A stretch of 64,000 nt of DNA, taken from NCBI RefSeq assembly GCF_000264905.1, contig NW_006763135.1, positions 2,083,428 through 2,147,427 on the forward strand. Reading direction: 5' to 3'. The position numbers were made by a program, and so were the translations under genes. Below the pieces are notes generated by a model. It was not told where the DNA came from and did not search any database. It worked only from the letters and a program-made list of their open reading frames with translations. This document shows, piece after piece, positions 1 through 14,015 of the stretch. Position 1 is the first letter of the stretch. Each line of letters begins with the position of its first letter. This DNA comes from Stereum hirsutum FP-91666 SS1. Taxonomy: Eukaryota > Basidiomycota > Agaricomycetes > Russulales > Stereaceae.

Positions 1-2798
1 GCCCATCCCGACCCTACTCCAACCTTCTGGCTGTTCTTCGTCTGTCGACCCTTACCTCTACCCTTAACATCCGTCTCAGCCACTCGGACCATGTATCGAA
101 CCCACGGTTCGTAATCCAGAAAAATGCTCGCAGAACATAACGTCAACTCTCCCTCTCGTATTGTTCTCCTCAGAGCATCCTGTATTCGAGCACTATGCGC
201 TTTCGGGCAATCAAGGGCTATCGCTCCGGTCAGGCTCTCGGAGTATCCGGACCTCCGCCTCTGCAAGTCGACCAGACTGTCTGTCATCTGAACGTCTGTC
301 CTGTAGAACTCTGAGAGCACTGGGAGCCTGAGGCTTGACGTGGCATCGAAGGTACCGTCGTACCGGACCTGGTCATCAGCATGGCCTTCACGCGAGTCAT
401 AGTCGTACGGTCGTGATAGTAGGATGTGCGCGTCCGAAAATGAAAGTCTCTCGCTCTCCTCTCGGAAGACCTCCAGAGCCTGGGCGACGTTCAGAGATTC
501 GATATCCGCGGTTGATGGTCGTAACAAGATATCGTCGAAGAGGCTCTCCCTTTCGAGGTCCGCGTCCGCTTCAATCGCGCGCCAGGAACGAATGGACGTG
601 CTGGGGAGCATGGATTGGCATTGGTTGATAGACTGACGAATGTCGACGCCAAGAGATTGACTGGAAGACACGGTGTTGTTCGGCTGGTCTCGAGGTCGAA
701 ATGACCGCAAACGAAGAAAATCTAGACATTGCTCGTCGCTTAAAAGATGTCCTTCTGTGGCGCAGAGGGTTCGGAGATATGATGCGGCCAGAGGACGATC
801 CGGAAGACTGAAGGTTATCGTCGTTTGCAGAGGGAGATCTTGCCTGGGTACAGAGCTGAGATCTAGACACAAAACGTCAAATTATAAATACGCCAGACAC
901 TCGTTATTCTCGTAACACCTTCACATACCGTTGCAAGTCATGATCACAGGCCGCTTGCAATCTTTTATGAAGTTGATCGCAGCCGTCCAGAACGCACCAT
1001 CCTCCCTGAAGATCACGTCCACTTCCTCGAAAAGGATAACAGATTGGCGAAAAGAAGCACTGTGAGGAGAATCGACGGCGGGAAGAGGTTCACTTTCGTT
1101 CGTCTGGTCGGGCGAACTCTCTTTTCTGCGTAGGCGTTTGAGTTTGGGTTTGACGCTTGAATGAGCTTGATGCGTCTGCTGAACAAGATGATTCTTGCCC
1201 ACGTCGCCGATCAACCTATCCAGGTGAACACCACCTCGCTTGCCAATACCAGGATAGACCTCAAAGACTTCGTATCCCAGCTCCTCCGCGCATGCAAATA
1301 CAGCAGCCGTCTTCCCACTGCCAGATGGACCATGCAGCAGTATCGTGTTGTGGATGGTGCTTCCGAATCGATTTGGCCTGGTAGCGGTTGAACGATCCGC
1401 CGTAGGCAGACACAAAGCCTCGGACTCAGAATCATCGTCCCCATACGCGACAATAAAGTCTTCCCCGTCGATATTGCGTTCCACTTCCCTGAGTATACGT
1501 GGTTGTTTGGAAGCCTTCGATCTACCGCCGGTCGACTTCCGTTTGCGGTTCCCTTGGCTGCTAGTCTGAGAGCCACCGGGTGTAGAGGTGGGAGTGTTTT
1601 CGAGATGAAGGCGCAGGGCGCTCATCCAGTCTCGGAGGTAACGCGCGTGTTCTTCGTTCCCTAAAACCTCGTCCGCACATCGAGGGCGCCATTTCTCAGT
1701 CCACGACAACTGAGATCCGTCTAAAGCTCGCGAGTCTGGAGGCTCTTGTGACAGGTCGGAGAAACGGGAGATAGCACGGTTGAAGAGGCGGTGAGAAGCA
1801 GGCAGAGTCTCGAAAAATCGCTTCCTATCCTCGAGTGACTCGGCAGGGGGCGCTAATTCCGGTTCAGAAGAAGGTCGGTCGGGTTCGGATGGATGTGAAG
1901 AGAATGATAGGTGGGATGGCGCGTCGGGAGAAGCCAAAGCGGCGGATGGATGAATAGGCTTCGTCTCTAAATGACTAGATGACAACTTCGAGGTAATGAA
2001 CTTGGTTTGTGGTCCACGGACGTGCTGGGTGATGAGTCCTGGAAGACTAGAGGACGTGGAAGCTGTTGGGTTGTGGGATAGTTTGAGCTTTTTGCGGACA
2101 TGGATATCAGGTCGCTCGGGGACCGTTGGTTTGGCCGCTCGAAATAGGGGATGAAGTTTGGGAGGATCGGGGCGCACGGGGGAGCTATCAACCACAATAG
2201 GCGCATCTTCAGAACCGTCTCCTTTAGGGAAAGAGGGGGTAGGCGGTGATGGTAACGGAGCTGGCGGAGAGCTGGGAACGTCATCTATGTCGATGAATTC
2301 TGTAACATGTTTCACGTCTTCCTCGTGTAGCGGACTAGAGCTCTCCTGCTCTAGATTTACGGAAGACAGAGGGATGGGCGTTGTTGGCGGGACTTCTGCC
2401 AAAGTACAGAATCAGCTTAGTAATCGTCTAAATATATGTTCCAAACGCACCATCGTCGTCTGTTTGCTGGTCAAATACGGAAGCGGGAGTCAAGGGGGGT
2501 GGTTGCGTAGGAGGTGGAGATGGTAGACTCTCGGCGGCGTCGACGTCGGCTGAAACGGGATCCTGAGACATAACATCCACATCAGATGACGTGGCTGTCT
2601 CCGCAGAGTCTAGCGGTTCATCGGGTTGAATAGTTTGGGGTTTCTTTGGTAGGAAATTGTCGAAGAGTGTCGACTGTTTCCCGGTTCCTTTCGCCTGCCA
2701 TTTGAACATCATTGAAGAGCCTGACGCAATGAATAAGAAGGGCGTACGGTGGTGTCCTTGGACTTAGACTTCCTCCCCTGCTTCTTCGGTTCTGCCAT
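1..2798 (-). CDS. ELG1: Elg1/ATAD5-type PCNA unloader (AAA+ ATPase), 3' end cut by window edge
   Basis: Large subunit of the alternative clamp loader that removes PCNA from DNA after replication, in the nucleus. Exons on the minus strand: 2798-2748, 2694-2451, 2395-929, then 862 to the window edge, still open. Seen: a PIP-box-like QSTLFDNF at residues 24-31; a disordered region with short acidic SIM-like stretches; the family signature WTEKWRP near 330 followed by EVLGNE; Walker A GPSGSGKT at about 454-461; and ILFEEVDVIF near 552, the acidic Walker B form typical of ATAD5. After the third intron the frame continues through a conserved-looking DIRQSIN helix. At least 874 codons are present and the C-terminus lies outside the window. 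It is divergent from MED20 and shares a 272-bp upstream region with two MCB-like boxes. Alternative: RFC1 or CTF18, but the FEEVD form and the N-terminal PIP box favour Elg1. Confidence 0.9.
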
Positions 2799-2907
2799 AG
2801 TGTGCGCGGTATAATAGATAGAGAGGGAGATCAAGGACTCGGGGGTTGCTCGGGGGAGACGTGAACGTAAGGCGGAAGGCAGTCATTAGAATTTAAAACA
2901 CGGTCGG

Positions 2908-2938
2908 ACGCGTCGTGTCACGTTCACGTTAGACGCGT
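2908..2938. promoter_or_regulatory. Pair of MCB-like ACGCGT boxes upstream of ELG1
   Basis: ACGCGT is at 2908-2913 and again at 2933-2938, 110-140 bp upstream of the ELG1 start and inside the 272-bp ELG1/MED20 divergent intergenic region. ACGCGT is the Mlu1 cell-cycle box bound by the fungal G1/S factor MBF. Regulation is inferred from the motif and the neighbouring gene only. Confidence 0.4.
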
Positions 2939-3070
2939 CGGTCACGGCTTCCTGTTGGTCTCCCACGATCGGTGTCGGCGTTTCTTCCTTGAACTTCCTT
3001 CTCTCTCCGAAACCACTTTATACTCCGGCGCAAAGTACGCAGCTCTGTCCTTAGCATAGAAGATAAAAGT

Positions 3071-4147
3071 ATGGGTGTAACAGCGTATGCCTGCTTTTAC
3101 TTGAGCTGGTTTCAAGTCGGATAACTTACTCTGCTTGTTAGACTAGCACGATGGATAAACGCCCCTATGACGGGGATCGACCTCATTCACCAAAATATCC
3201 GCGCAAATCACAACGTATGCGACCCTTGTTTTCTCTTATATCAGCACACACTTACATTCTGTAGCTCTATAGGGCGTTTGGCGTGGCACCTGGCGCCTAG
3301 AAGTGAGGTCTTACAGATCCACATTGACTGCACCGTCCGGCATGCCTCCACCCTCAGAACGCACAATGTGCGCTCTCACCATGAACGATAATGTCTTTGT
3401 CCTGCTGGATGACCCATTCGCACCATCGCGAGGCGAATTTCTTATGTCTATTGCTCAAGATCCTTCTCAGCCTGCTCAGCACGTTGAAGATCCACCACAC
3501 TACCGGAGCACTTTCCTTACATTACGACCACCTGGTGCTCTCGAGCAACTCCTTGCCTTATTGCGAGCACGGTGGATATCGACGCGGCAGTCTGCTCCGG
3601 GCGCGTCGCAGAACCGGAAACCACCTGGGCCACAGTTGATCATAGAGGGCCACATCTTTGCGATAGGTAACGATTGGATTGTACGCGCTGGTAATGTCGT
3701 GCTCGCTGGTGGTACTATCAAAGGCATGATTCTAGAGGTGCGTGCTATACAACGTAATTCTTTTCGGTCCGTATTGATATCCATCCATAGGCTGAGTACG
3801 TCCCAGTCCCTACCATGAGCTCCCAACACCCAGATAGCAATACTTCCGGCGACCTCCTATCCAATCTCTTACTCTCAGTCCTTCCCAACGTACGAGATGC
3901 CAAGACGGTAGCTGTGACTATCAGCGACTCCCAGTGGGAAGATGTACTATGGGATCGAGAGGCGGAAGAAAATGCGGAACAAGAGTTGGAGAGGGAGAGA
4001 GAAAAGGAGAAGGGCCCCGATGATATCTTTGTTGTGGGTGATGAAGATCTTCCGACGCACAGAAAGGGCGACTGGACGGGCGTCGATAGGGATCGACGGT
4101 CTGCCTACCTAATCATAGGTGCTCTGAAGTCGGAGGGTCTCGTCTGA
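3071..4147 (+). CDS. MED20: Mediator complex subunit 20 (TBP-related factor fold)
   Basis: Head-module subunit of Mediator, which relays activator signals to RNA polymerase II. Exons: 3071-3084, 3142-3214, 3273-3737, 3791-4147 (302 aa). The first exon is only 14 nt, but splicing gives MGVTALARWINAPM, the normal MED20 start (metazoan proteins begin MGVT). The C-terminal half carries the TRF signature: a strand read as LIIEGHIFAIGNDWIV, then RAGNVVLAGGTIKGMILEAEY, similar in order and spacing to human MED20. A Glu/Arg-rich charged loop interrupts the last third and the protein ends in YLIIGALKSEGLV. Introns are 53-58 nt. Starting at a later ATG (3342) would lose the conserved N-terminus. Confidence 0.85.
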
Positions 4148-4835
4148 CTTTTGCGTTTACGTCGGTCCGTATCACCCTTATTGAGCTTGAATTATTGCAA
4201 CACTGCTATGCTGCCCACCACGACGCTCTGGTTTTTCAGATAGCGGGGTTGATGGTCAGAATCCCTGTCGCGATCGGATGGGGTGATATTCCCGGCGTGA
4301 GTGGGAAGAACAGCTGATGGCATGATGGCGGCGATGGGCCGTGCAAACGAGTCGCACAAAGGGTCACTTCAGAGCCCTGATGTTTGCCTTGTTAACAAAG
4401 CATGCTTTTGAGATAATTCGGTAAACAAGTGCCATGGTTCAAACGTTCAGTCGCCGTAGTCGAGTCCGTGTGTCCATCGTATACGTGCCCCTGCATTCCG
4501 CATTGATTGATGTGGCACCGACGGAATCGTTCCCGAGGCAGAACGCACTGCTTTGTTTCAACGATCTCAACCACCGTCAAACTACCGTCATGGGCTCATG
4601 GACAACTCGTGGCCAAGCCCCTCCAAGCACTGCCCAAGGAACAGCGTCAAATTAATACAAATGGCTGTCATAGGTTTATTAGAGTCTTAGCGCTCGGTCG
4701 TGGGCAATTGTAAGGCGGCAGAGTGACCCGACTCTTGCGCCCGAGCAACGAGGACCGAACGCTTTCAGGTCTGTCTGTCCCTCCTTTCCTTGATTCACTT
4801 GTTTACCTTCTACTAGCTACTAGCCATATAATCGT
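4148..4835. other. Intergenic region between MED20 and the proline/serine-rich gene
   Basis: About 690 bp. Only short overlapping open frames with no splice-supported extension. It must hold the MED20 3' end and the promoter of the downstream gene. I see no RNA gene or repeat. Confidence 0.5.
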
Positions 4836-6194
4836 ATGTCTGACGGTGGAGAGAGCCCGACTAACCAGCCCCCACCCGCGTACGAGGTTTCACAGCATGA
4901 ATTCGACAACAAGATATCCCGCGCTGTAGAGGAATCTCTCTCGACAGCTGTCTCTAATGTTCGCGTAGTCGACGACGATGGATGGCCAGTCTATGATCCT
5001 AGTGCTTTTGAGGCGGTCGCCGCCAGCTACGAGCGCGAGGGTGCTGCATCCTCATCGACTGCATCGGAAGCAGAGCGCTCTTCGTCGAGAGCGGGATCTC
5101 ACGATGATAAGAAGATGCCGCCGCTGCAGCTGCCCATGGTGAAGCCTCTGCGCATCAGGAATCGCGCTCCCAGTGCTGGAACTCAGGCTTCAGAGGCAGA
5201 GCGACTTGAGTCTCGTTCCCGCTCACCAGCGGCGCGTTACAGACATGCCTCTAGTCCACTACCGCCCAACCATCACTCATCGTCTCCCACTCTATCCGAC
5301 CTTGAGGCCCCTCCACCGTTCACTCCCGTCGCTCGCCACCCAAATGGTGTGCCCTTTGATGGTCTCACCCGTCTACAATACATACCAGGAGACTCAAGGC
5401 CGTCTTCGCCATTCTACTCACCCGAGCCGAGGCATTCCCTCCCACCGCTTTCGCCCCCTTCCCCACAACCGTCCACCCTTACATATCAATCCCCTCCTCC
5501 TCCGCACCGTCGCCCAGTGCAACGCCGCATCCGACAATCCAATGAATATCTCAAGGATGTCAATGGACCACGAACATCGCGTCTGGACTTCGATCCTCGT
5601 ACGGCATACGGCAGGGACTCCCACGAAGCACCCCACACGCAGACTCCTGCACAGAACTTTTCTGCGGCAGACCTGTACCCGTATGTTATCCACCTCCACA
5701 ATTTGACACATCCAGCAAATACTGACTGACCGTTTCCAGACATGCTGTGGCGTCACATCTCAAGCCCATCTCCACGCCCTCTAGTAGGCCCCAAACCGAG
5801 TTTCACCCGTCTTCTCCGTGAGTACCGCAGTGCTGCCCTGTGTGTTCATCGTGGACTATGCGTGCTCATACTGCCTTCGGTCAGACCGGCCCCTTCGATG
5901 TTTCGGTCCTCGCGGGATGCTGCGTCCACATATTCGTCTTTTCAACGGCCAGAAAGCTATGTCGGGAATCAAGAGATCATGACCGTGATACGCCCCGGCT
6001 CAACACATCATTCTCAATCACCACCTATCCCAAACCAACCTCAATCTCAGCTCCAAAGCCCGTCGTTCAACCGCCCTGCTTTTCCCCGGGAGCACAGTGT
6101 TCCTGCGGCACACAGCCCTCCGTCTGCTCAGTGGGGTCGCTACGCCCCCAGCGAAGCTGAGTTGATAAAAGAGTTGTATCGTTCCCGAGGGTAG
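4836..6194 (+). CDS. Proline/serine-rich protein of unknown function
   Basis: Exons 4836-5680, 5740-5817, 5885-6194 give 410 aa. I do not recognise a family. The N-terminus (about residues 1-75) looks ordered: PPPAYEV, a likely PPxY-type WW-binding motif near residue 11, then a helical acidic segment and DDDGWPVYDPSAF. The rest is Pro/Ser/Arg-rich, with SPEPRHS, SPPSPQPS and QSPPPPHRRP tracts, so it is probably disordered. A short conserved-looking end reads WGRYAPSEAELIKELYRSRG. There is no signal peptide or membrane segment. Splice sites are good (GTATGT...CAG and GTGAGT...CAG) and all three exons stay open, which supports a real gene. It could be an adaptor that recruits a HECT ubiquitin ligase through PPxY; this is a guess. 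Confidence 0.65.
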
Positions 6195-6575
6195 CTTGGG
6201 TCATTGGGCGTGGATATCTTGGTGTTGTAGGTTTATGACTGGGTGTGGTGCTTCATTTTTTACTCCCTGTGGTGGCCGTGTTCACGCTAGTCGAGTTGTA
6301 TCGTTTCGTTTGTTGTCATCCGTACTGCATACCTTACAGGTTCTAGTTGCTTCATTCGTGTATCCCTCTTCATGTGGTACGCTGTATAACAGTTTTTATC
6401 TCAGTGCTTGTATTCCTAGCTACTCGTAATTTGCAAGAGCCACGGCAAGGCGTCGTCATGTGACGGCTTCGGACGTATCCAGGCGGCGTCGCGTCCGCCA
6501 GCTTGGGTTTGTGCCTCGGTCTCCGAGAGCATCGAAACTTGACAAGCAAGCGACCAAGACAGCACCGACGACGAG
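6195..6575. other. Intergenic region upstream of the NDR kinase
   Basis: About 380 bp of T-rich sequence after the previous stop, then the kinase promoter. No RNA gene, repeat or further exon seen. Confidence 0.5.
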
Positions 6576-8561
<1,986 letters not shown>

Positions 8562-9239
8562 TCGCCTGGCCCATCCGTACCGTTCAGGACCACTATCCTT
8601 CATCCAACGCAACGCGGCAGCGGGTCTGCATCTGCATTTCGGATGTCGACGGCATTTCGGTGGTTAGTGGTGCTCGCTCGGCGCATGATAAAGAGGAGTC
8701 GAAGAGGATTCAGGGCAAGGGCCGCGGCAATTCCATATTTCGTGCAACCCCGTTAATCTACAAGCAATACCTTTATACCCCCCCAGGACTGTCCGTGGTT
8801 TAGAAAAGTCCTCTCCATCATCGCCAACCCATATCAATTGTAACATACGTATCTTCCTTGTTTCTTTCGAGGTCTTCTTTTTGTTATATATACAAAGGAG
8901 GTTATTTTTCGTGCCCCGTGCGTGGCTTTCGCACTTGCAATACCTCATCGTTTGAGCTTGAGTGGACTTGCAACCGTTGGCCATCGTTCCGGGTAGATGT
9001 GAATACGACGAAATAGCATAAGATAAACGCACGAGAATCTGGTAGTACCAGGGCGTAGTAGCTAGGAAATAGCAACATACGGCAGAACGTGGGCATATTA
9101 ATTCTGTGCGAGGCATACATATATCGTGGCAAACATAAGGTAAAATACAACGGTCCAACCGAGTACCTGGACTCCAACCTGACTGGAAACGTTTCGTAGT
9201 AATGTGAACAGTATTGGTCTGCTGTAGAACGGTCGATCT
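8562..9239. other. Convergent 3' region between the kinase and the PX-domain gene
   Basis: About 680 bp between two stop codons that face each other. Short open frames on both strands show no domain or splice support. AT-rich stretches around 8880-9150 fit 3' untranslated sequence. Confidence 0.5.
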
Positions 9240-12200
9240 TCATTTACTTCGAACTCGTAATTGTGGCCTCATCTGTCATAGACAACCAAAATAAATGAAT
9301 GAGTGAAGTCCACGACCAACAACCACACGGAAAAAGAACAAGGATGAGAGAGGCACGTACCATCTCCAAAAAGATAGGCAACAGCTCCGGCACCTTCTTC
9401 AGCTCCGGAGGCTTCAACGCATCCTGCTGCTGCCTCTGCCTCTGCTTCTGTTTCTTCCCCTTATTCGCACTCGCCGGCCTCTTCGAACTCGCCACCGAAG
9501 CCGATACAGACCCTCTCCTCTGCCTACTACCACCGTTATTGTTATTACTGCTCTGAGGAGAAGGCGCCTTCGGCGGTGGAAAACGGTGATTATTGTTCGG
9601 ATCGGATAGTTTGGACGACCCGGGTGGTGTCGGCGGCGGAGGGAGCGGTTTGTCTGCGTTCATCGACATGGAATTCATACGCGCCAGTCGCATCGCGTCT
9701 TTCGGCAGCGGTGGGACAGGCGGTGGCACATCGACACTGTGCCTCACCACGCCTGAAGGTGACGAGCCCCCGGAATGACCGTTGGCGGAGAAAGTCATGG
9801 AGCGGGATTTGCGTAGTGGGAGGGAGAGTAATCTCGGTCGGGAGCTTTTCCGTGATAGAGATTCTTGTCTGGATGATGATGATCCCGATTGCTGTGATTG
9901 TGGTGGGGGACGGGATGGTCTAGAACCGGGTGTCGATGTCGATGAAGCGGGGGCGGTCATGGGCATAGGCGGCTGCGATGGGGTTCTCGTAGTATGCACC
10001 ATAGTCCTCGATCTTGTCATCCCCCTCGGTGCCTCTTCGCTCTCCTCCTCCTCATCATCATCGTCGTCATCGTCGTCCTCCTCGTCGCTATCGTCTGTCG
10101 CAGACTCATACTCCGAACTCTCATAACTATCCTCATCCGTCTCCTCCGCCGCCACATCCTCCGCATCCCCACGCATCAACTCCCCCATACTAAAGTCCTG
10201 TATGAAACCCTGCACAAACGCCTGCGCCGCCTCGTCCTCCGCGCTCGCTTCCTGCGCCGCACCCCCCCTCGAATTCTCGAACCTCCTCCGTATCTTGCTC
10301 TCGTACGCCAGCTTCGACTTGTAATGATACAGCGCCACGGTGTCCACCTCGGCCAGGATCGCCTTGCGCTCGTCGCCCGCGTGCGGGAGTAGAAATTCGA
10401 GCGAGATCGGAGAGCCGAGGCCTTCGCGGATGACGGTGAGGAAGAGCTCGACCCAGCGCATGAGGTCGTTGAAGAGGTTTTCGCCTTTGGAGTGCACTTT
10501 GTGCACGAAGTGGTAGAAGGACTGTTCGTGCCGTTGGATGAGGTCGATGAACGTCTGCACGGTCCGTTGCGGGTCGACTTGGCTGACTGGGGGTACAGAG
10601 GTCATTTGTCAAACGACGATGAGATATTTGGAAAAAGTTGGGGGAGGGACTTACTGTCTTCGGCAGACTCGACGGTCCGAATGAGATCGTTGATGAAGTT
10701 CTGCATATCGCCTAATGAATCTGCAATACTAGCGGCGCGATATACCTGCGCAAGCGGCGCATAAAAAATCGTGATGATATCCTTGAGAATATCCGACGTC
10801 ACTCCCTGTTCGCATAACCTCAATCAATTCACTGCACCCGACCCAAAATAAATAGAAAAAGTGACTCTCACCTCGAACATGAGCTCGATAAGCTGTTCCT
10901 TCTCTCTCAGCCGAGCATACAACTTCGCAAGAATACTAAGATCCTCGAACAGCCAGGCATCCTCGTCCGGAGGCCCATCGTCGTCATCCGAATCCGCAAG
11001 CGACTCTCGATACCTCAAATACTCCCTATGCGCTCTATGAGACCGTCCTACGCGTTGCATCTGAGCCCGGTTGAGTGCCGGCTCTTCACCAGAACGAAGA
11101 ACGGCGGCAAGAACATGGATCTTGCCCTCGGCTGCTCGTCTAGACATGAGTAAACTTACCCACGGAGGTTCTACAAGACGGAAAGACTGACCAGCGTCGA
11201 ACTTGTAGATTTCCTGGATCTCCCGAGGTGCGTAGACGTATTGTCGGACTTTCTCGCAGATGATGGCATCTTCGACTTTCTCCTGTACGGCTTCGATGTC
11301 CATCTCGAGAGCTTTGACCTCTTCGTTCAGTGAGCTCGTGAACATTCTAGAGACATGTTAAAGGGCATCAGCTTCTCAACAACAACAACTCGGAACAGTT
11401 GCTCGTACCGTTGGAGTAAACTCCGGCCACCGAACGGTTGAGCTAGGAATAAGTCCAATACAGCTACACGCAGGTCCCCATCAGTCATTGCTGTTGTGTT
11501 TGAAGTAAAGGCGAGAGAATCTCACTCCTGATCATGCCGACAGGGTTACTAATCTTCAAAGCGGTCTTGAGCATGAAGTACGGCATGAGTCCATGAATGC
11601 GCTTGAGACCAGCCAAAGTCTCCGAGGCGTCGTCTGCGGCTACAAAATGTTGAAAGACGGTAGAAGCCAACCTAGACCGATTCGATCGTGATCAGTTCGG
11701 TCGACAGAGGTTCAGAATTCGCGGGATGCAGACTGACGATATTCGGGCCCACTCGAGCACTGCCTGGAAATCTGGAGGAAGATCGCGCACATCTTCCGTC
11801 GACTTTATTATCCCAAACATCCGCGTCAAGCCATCTTAAAAGGATCGTGAGCTTTGGATGCACACAGAGAAACAGATGTGTGCGGCACCTTGTCCCATGA
11901 TGTCGCCCTTGACGCCCTTGACCGACTCTCGTAATGAATCAACGCGTTCCGCAACCTCCTTTGCGAAATGTTTCCTCCCATCATCCCTGACCCGATCCGC
12001 CTCCTCCCTCCGCTGCGCATCCACCAACTCCTCGTGGCTGAGCATAGTAGGGCCCGAGAGCAAAAATGACTGGAGCACAGGAGACGATGCGATTGTAGAC
12101 GATGACATGAGCGAATGGAGGTACGCTCGCAGCGTAAGCCGATTCTTTTCCCTTGTAAGCCGACTGGACTGAGACAGCGCGTTCGTAGGCGACTGAGGCA

Positions 12201-13235
12201 GGGAATCCGAGCTAGGACTGAATGGGATCTCATCGGATGGACGACTGGGAGAGGGGCTGAGGGGCTGTGAGGCGGCAGGGGCATTGACAAACGTGCGATC
12301 CTTCACTGGGGGTGGACGGATATTCTCTTCTGGGTGTACCTTCCGTAACTATCGCGAGACGTTTGAGCCGAGTTAAGATGAGTAGACGGGGTAAGAGGCT
12401 GACCTCGTCAGCTAGTGTCCTGAAATCGCCATACCGGCGTGAGACGAAGACGTCTGGTTGGCGGGCGCGACGGGTACGGATGATGAATTCCTGTTGGAGG
12501 TTATCTCGAGCTGTACACATCTTCGTATGGCCGACATACCTCATGCACGCGGCTCCGCATCCGCCCCTTTTCGACCACCGTCCTGACGCAGACTACGTTC
12601 ACCTCGAACACATCGTGCAGCTTTCCTATTCTCCTAGCGCGTTTCCGCGCAAGAAGCTCTATACGGTCGAGATCTGACTGCTTGAGACGGACGACCTGCT
12701 CGGGCTCGGAGAGCTTGAGTGCGTAATTGACGAAGAGAGAGAAGTGGCGTTCGAGTTTGGCTAGGATATTGGGCTGCTTTGGTTGATCGGATGTTTCAGA
12801 GTCGTCGTCGAGAGGGGCGAGAGGATACAGGTTACGGGCTACGAGCGAGGCAACGAACGGCTGGACCTTCTCTGGGAAGAAGTCCTTCGGTGCGCCGGCG
12901 AGAAAAGGAAATGTGAGGACGAATTGGCGAAAGAAATAGCGGAGGAAGGGAAGCTCGATGATCGGACCGTCCTTAGGAGGAGGCGTGAACGGTGGCCCAA
13001 GATACGAGAGGGTGGAAATATTTGGAGAAGGTGTGGATGCGATGCCTTCAAGCTCGCGTTGAAACTGGAGTTGGATGAGCGTCTTCTTGAGATAATGTGC
13101 ACGGATGGGGGTAAGAGTCGTTGGATCTGGCTCAGACTCGGATTGTGCTGGAGAGGATACAGGTTCGATTATAGGTGCAGTGGGAGTCGGTGCGAGAGAT
13201 TCAGAAAGAGTAGGTTCTTCAGAGACTTCAGCCAT
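9240..13235 (-). CDS. PX-domain protein with PX-associated domain (yeast Lec1/YPR097W type)
   Basis: Likely phosphoinositide-binding protein that works in membrane or lipid transport. Ten exons: 13235-12540, 12490-12404, 12348-11889, 11834-11738, 11671-11526, 11463-11409, 11346-10872, 10805-10655, 10586-9361, 9272-9240 (1141 aa). The N-terminal ~230 residues (ALYLKKTL-type helix, then GPIIELPFLRYFFRQF) match the fungal PX-associated domain. The PX core follows across intron 1: RRARQPDVFVSRRYGDFRTLADEL, with the RRYGDF/Y lipid-binding signature. A long helical region continues through exons 3-9. The tail has an unbroken Asp/Glu run, Pro-rich tracts, Ser/Arg repeats and a Lys/Gln-rich KGKKQKQRQRQQQ segment before the last 10 codons. 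The first in-frame ATG is at 13235; the open frame upstream has only TTG. Confidence 0.8.
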
Positions 13236-13501
13236 GGTTCCAGAGGATGAAAGCACGAAGCCAGCAAGGACCGAGGACAATTAGAGGTCGGAGAGCGGTA
13301 GAGGAAAGAGTCAGCAGCGGTATCCTTGTTCCAGTGCCGCACAAATCCGGCCGCTGTGGCGATGACGTCGCTTCCCCTAATGGCGGGACCGGCAAATAGG
13401 AGAACAAACATAGAAATTTAGAGAGAAAATATACAGTGGGCTCAGGATACAAAAAAAGCGTAGGTTTGTGATACATGGAAGACAAATCACTGAATCGTAC
13501 A

Positions 13502-14015
13502 TCACGGCACATAGACAGCTTTTCCCTGGTACGTCCGTCCGTTCTCATCCAACAGCTTCTTCAAACGTGCCGCCACACCCCGGACGCCATCTCTGCAATC
13601 CTCCATTCCCTGCCAGTTCCCCGCCACGGTCCAGCACTCTGAGCATGCCTTGGACGCCTCGTTCACCGTCTCGTGCTCAAGGACACCCCTCGCGTGCAAC
13701 GCCACCAAGACGTCCACCAGCCTGTTCAGTCCAACACTCCACGATCCCATCCCGCCCGCGCTGTTCATCGTGCAATCCGTTACGAGATAGGACGAGGACA
13801 GTCCGAGGCATTGTCTCAAGACGGCTTGGTCTATGGTCCCAGACTGTCGATTCATGGCGGCCAGCGAGTTGATTACGAACGCTCCGAAGTTCGTTGGAGG
13901 CTTCATCTCCGTTTCTGGGTCTGTTGCAGCTGCCTGCTGTTCGACACCGCTTCTATTCAGAGCAGAGTTCGGTTCCCTGATGTATGGTGGAACAGACCTC
14001 GGTGCCGGTTGCCAT
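13502..14015 (-). CDS. Small conserved-looking protein of unknown function
   Basis: Two exons, 14015-13998 and 13936-13502 (150 aa). I do not recognise the family. The splice joins MATGTE to QAAATDPETEMKPPTNFGAF; the 18-nt first exon is supported by clean GTCTGT/AACAG sites and a 61-nt intron. The product is helical, has four Cys (TDC, SECW, MEDC region) and a Gly-rich loop NSAGGMGSWSVGLN, and ends KAVYVP. There is no signal peptide or membrane helix. It lies between two genes that point away from it. A model starting at Met of the second exon (13906) is possible. Confidence 0.6.

Noticed and set aside
3342..3344. MED20 start at the ATG at 3342
   Set aside because: Would lose the conserved MGVT start, which is recovered by two upstream exons with normal introns.
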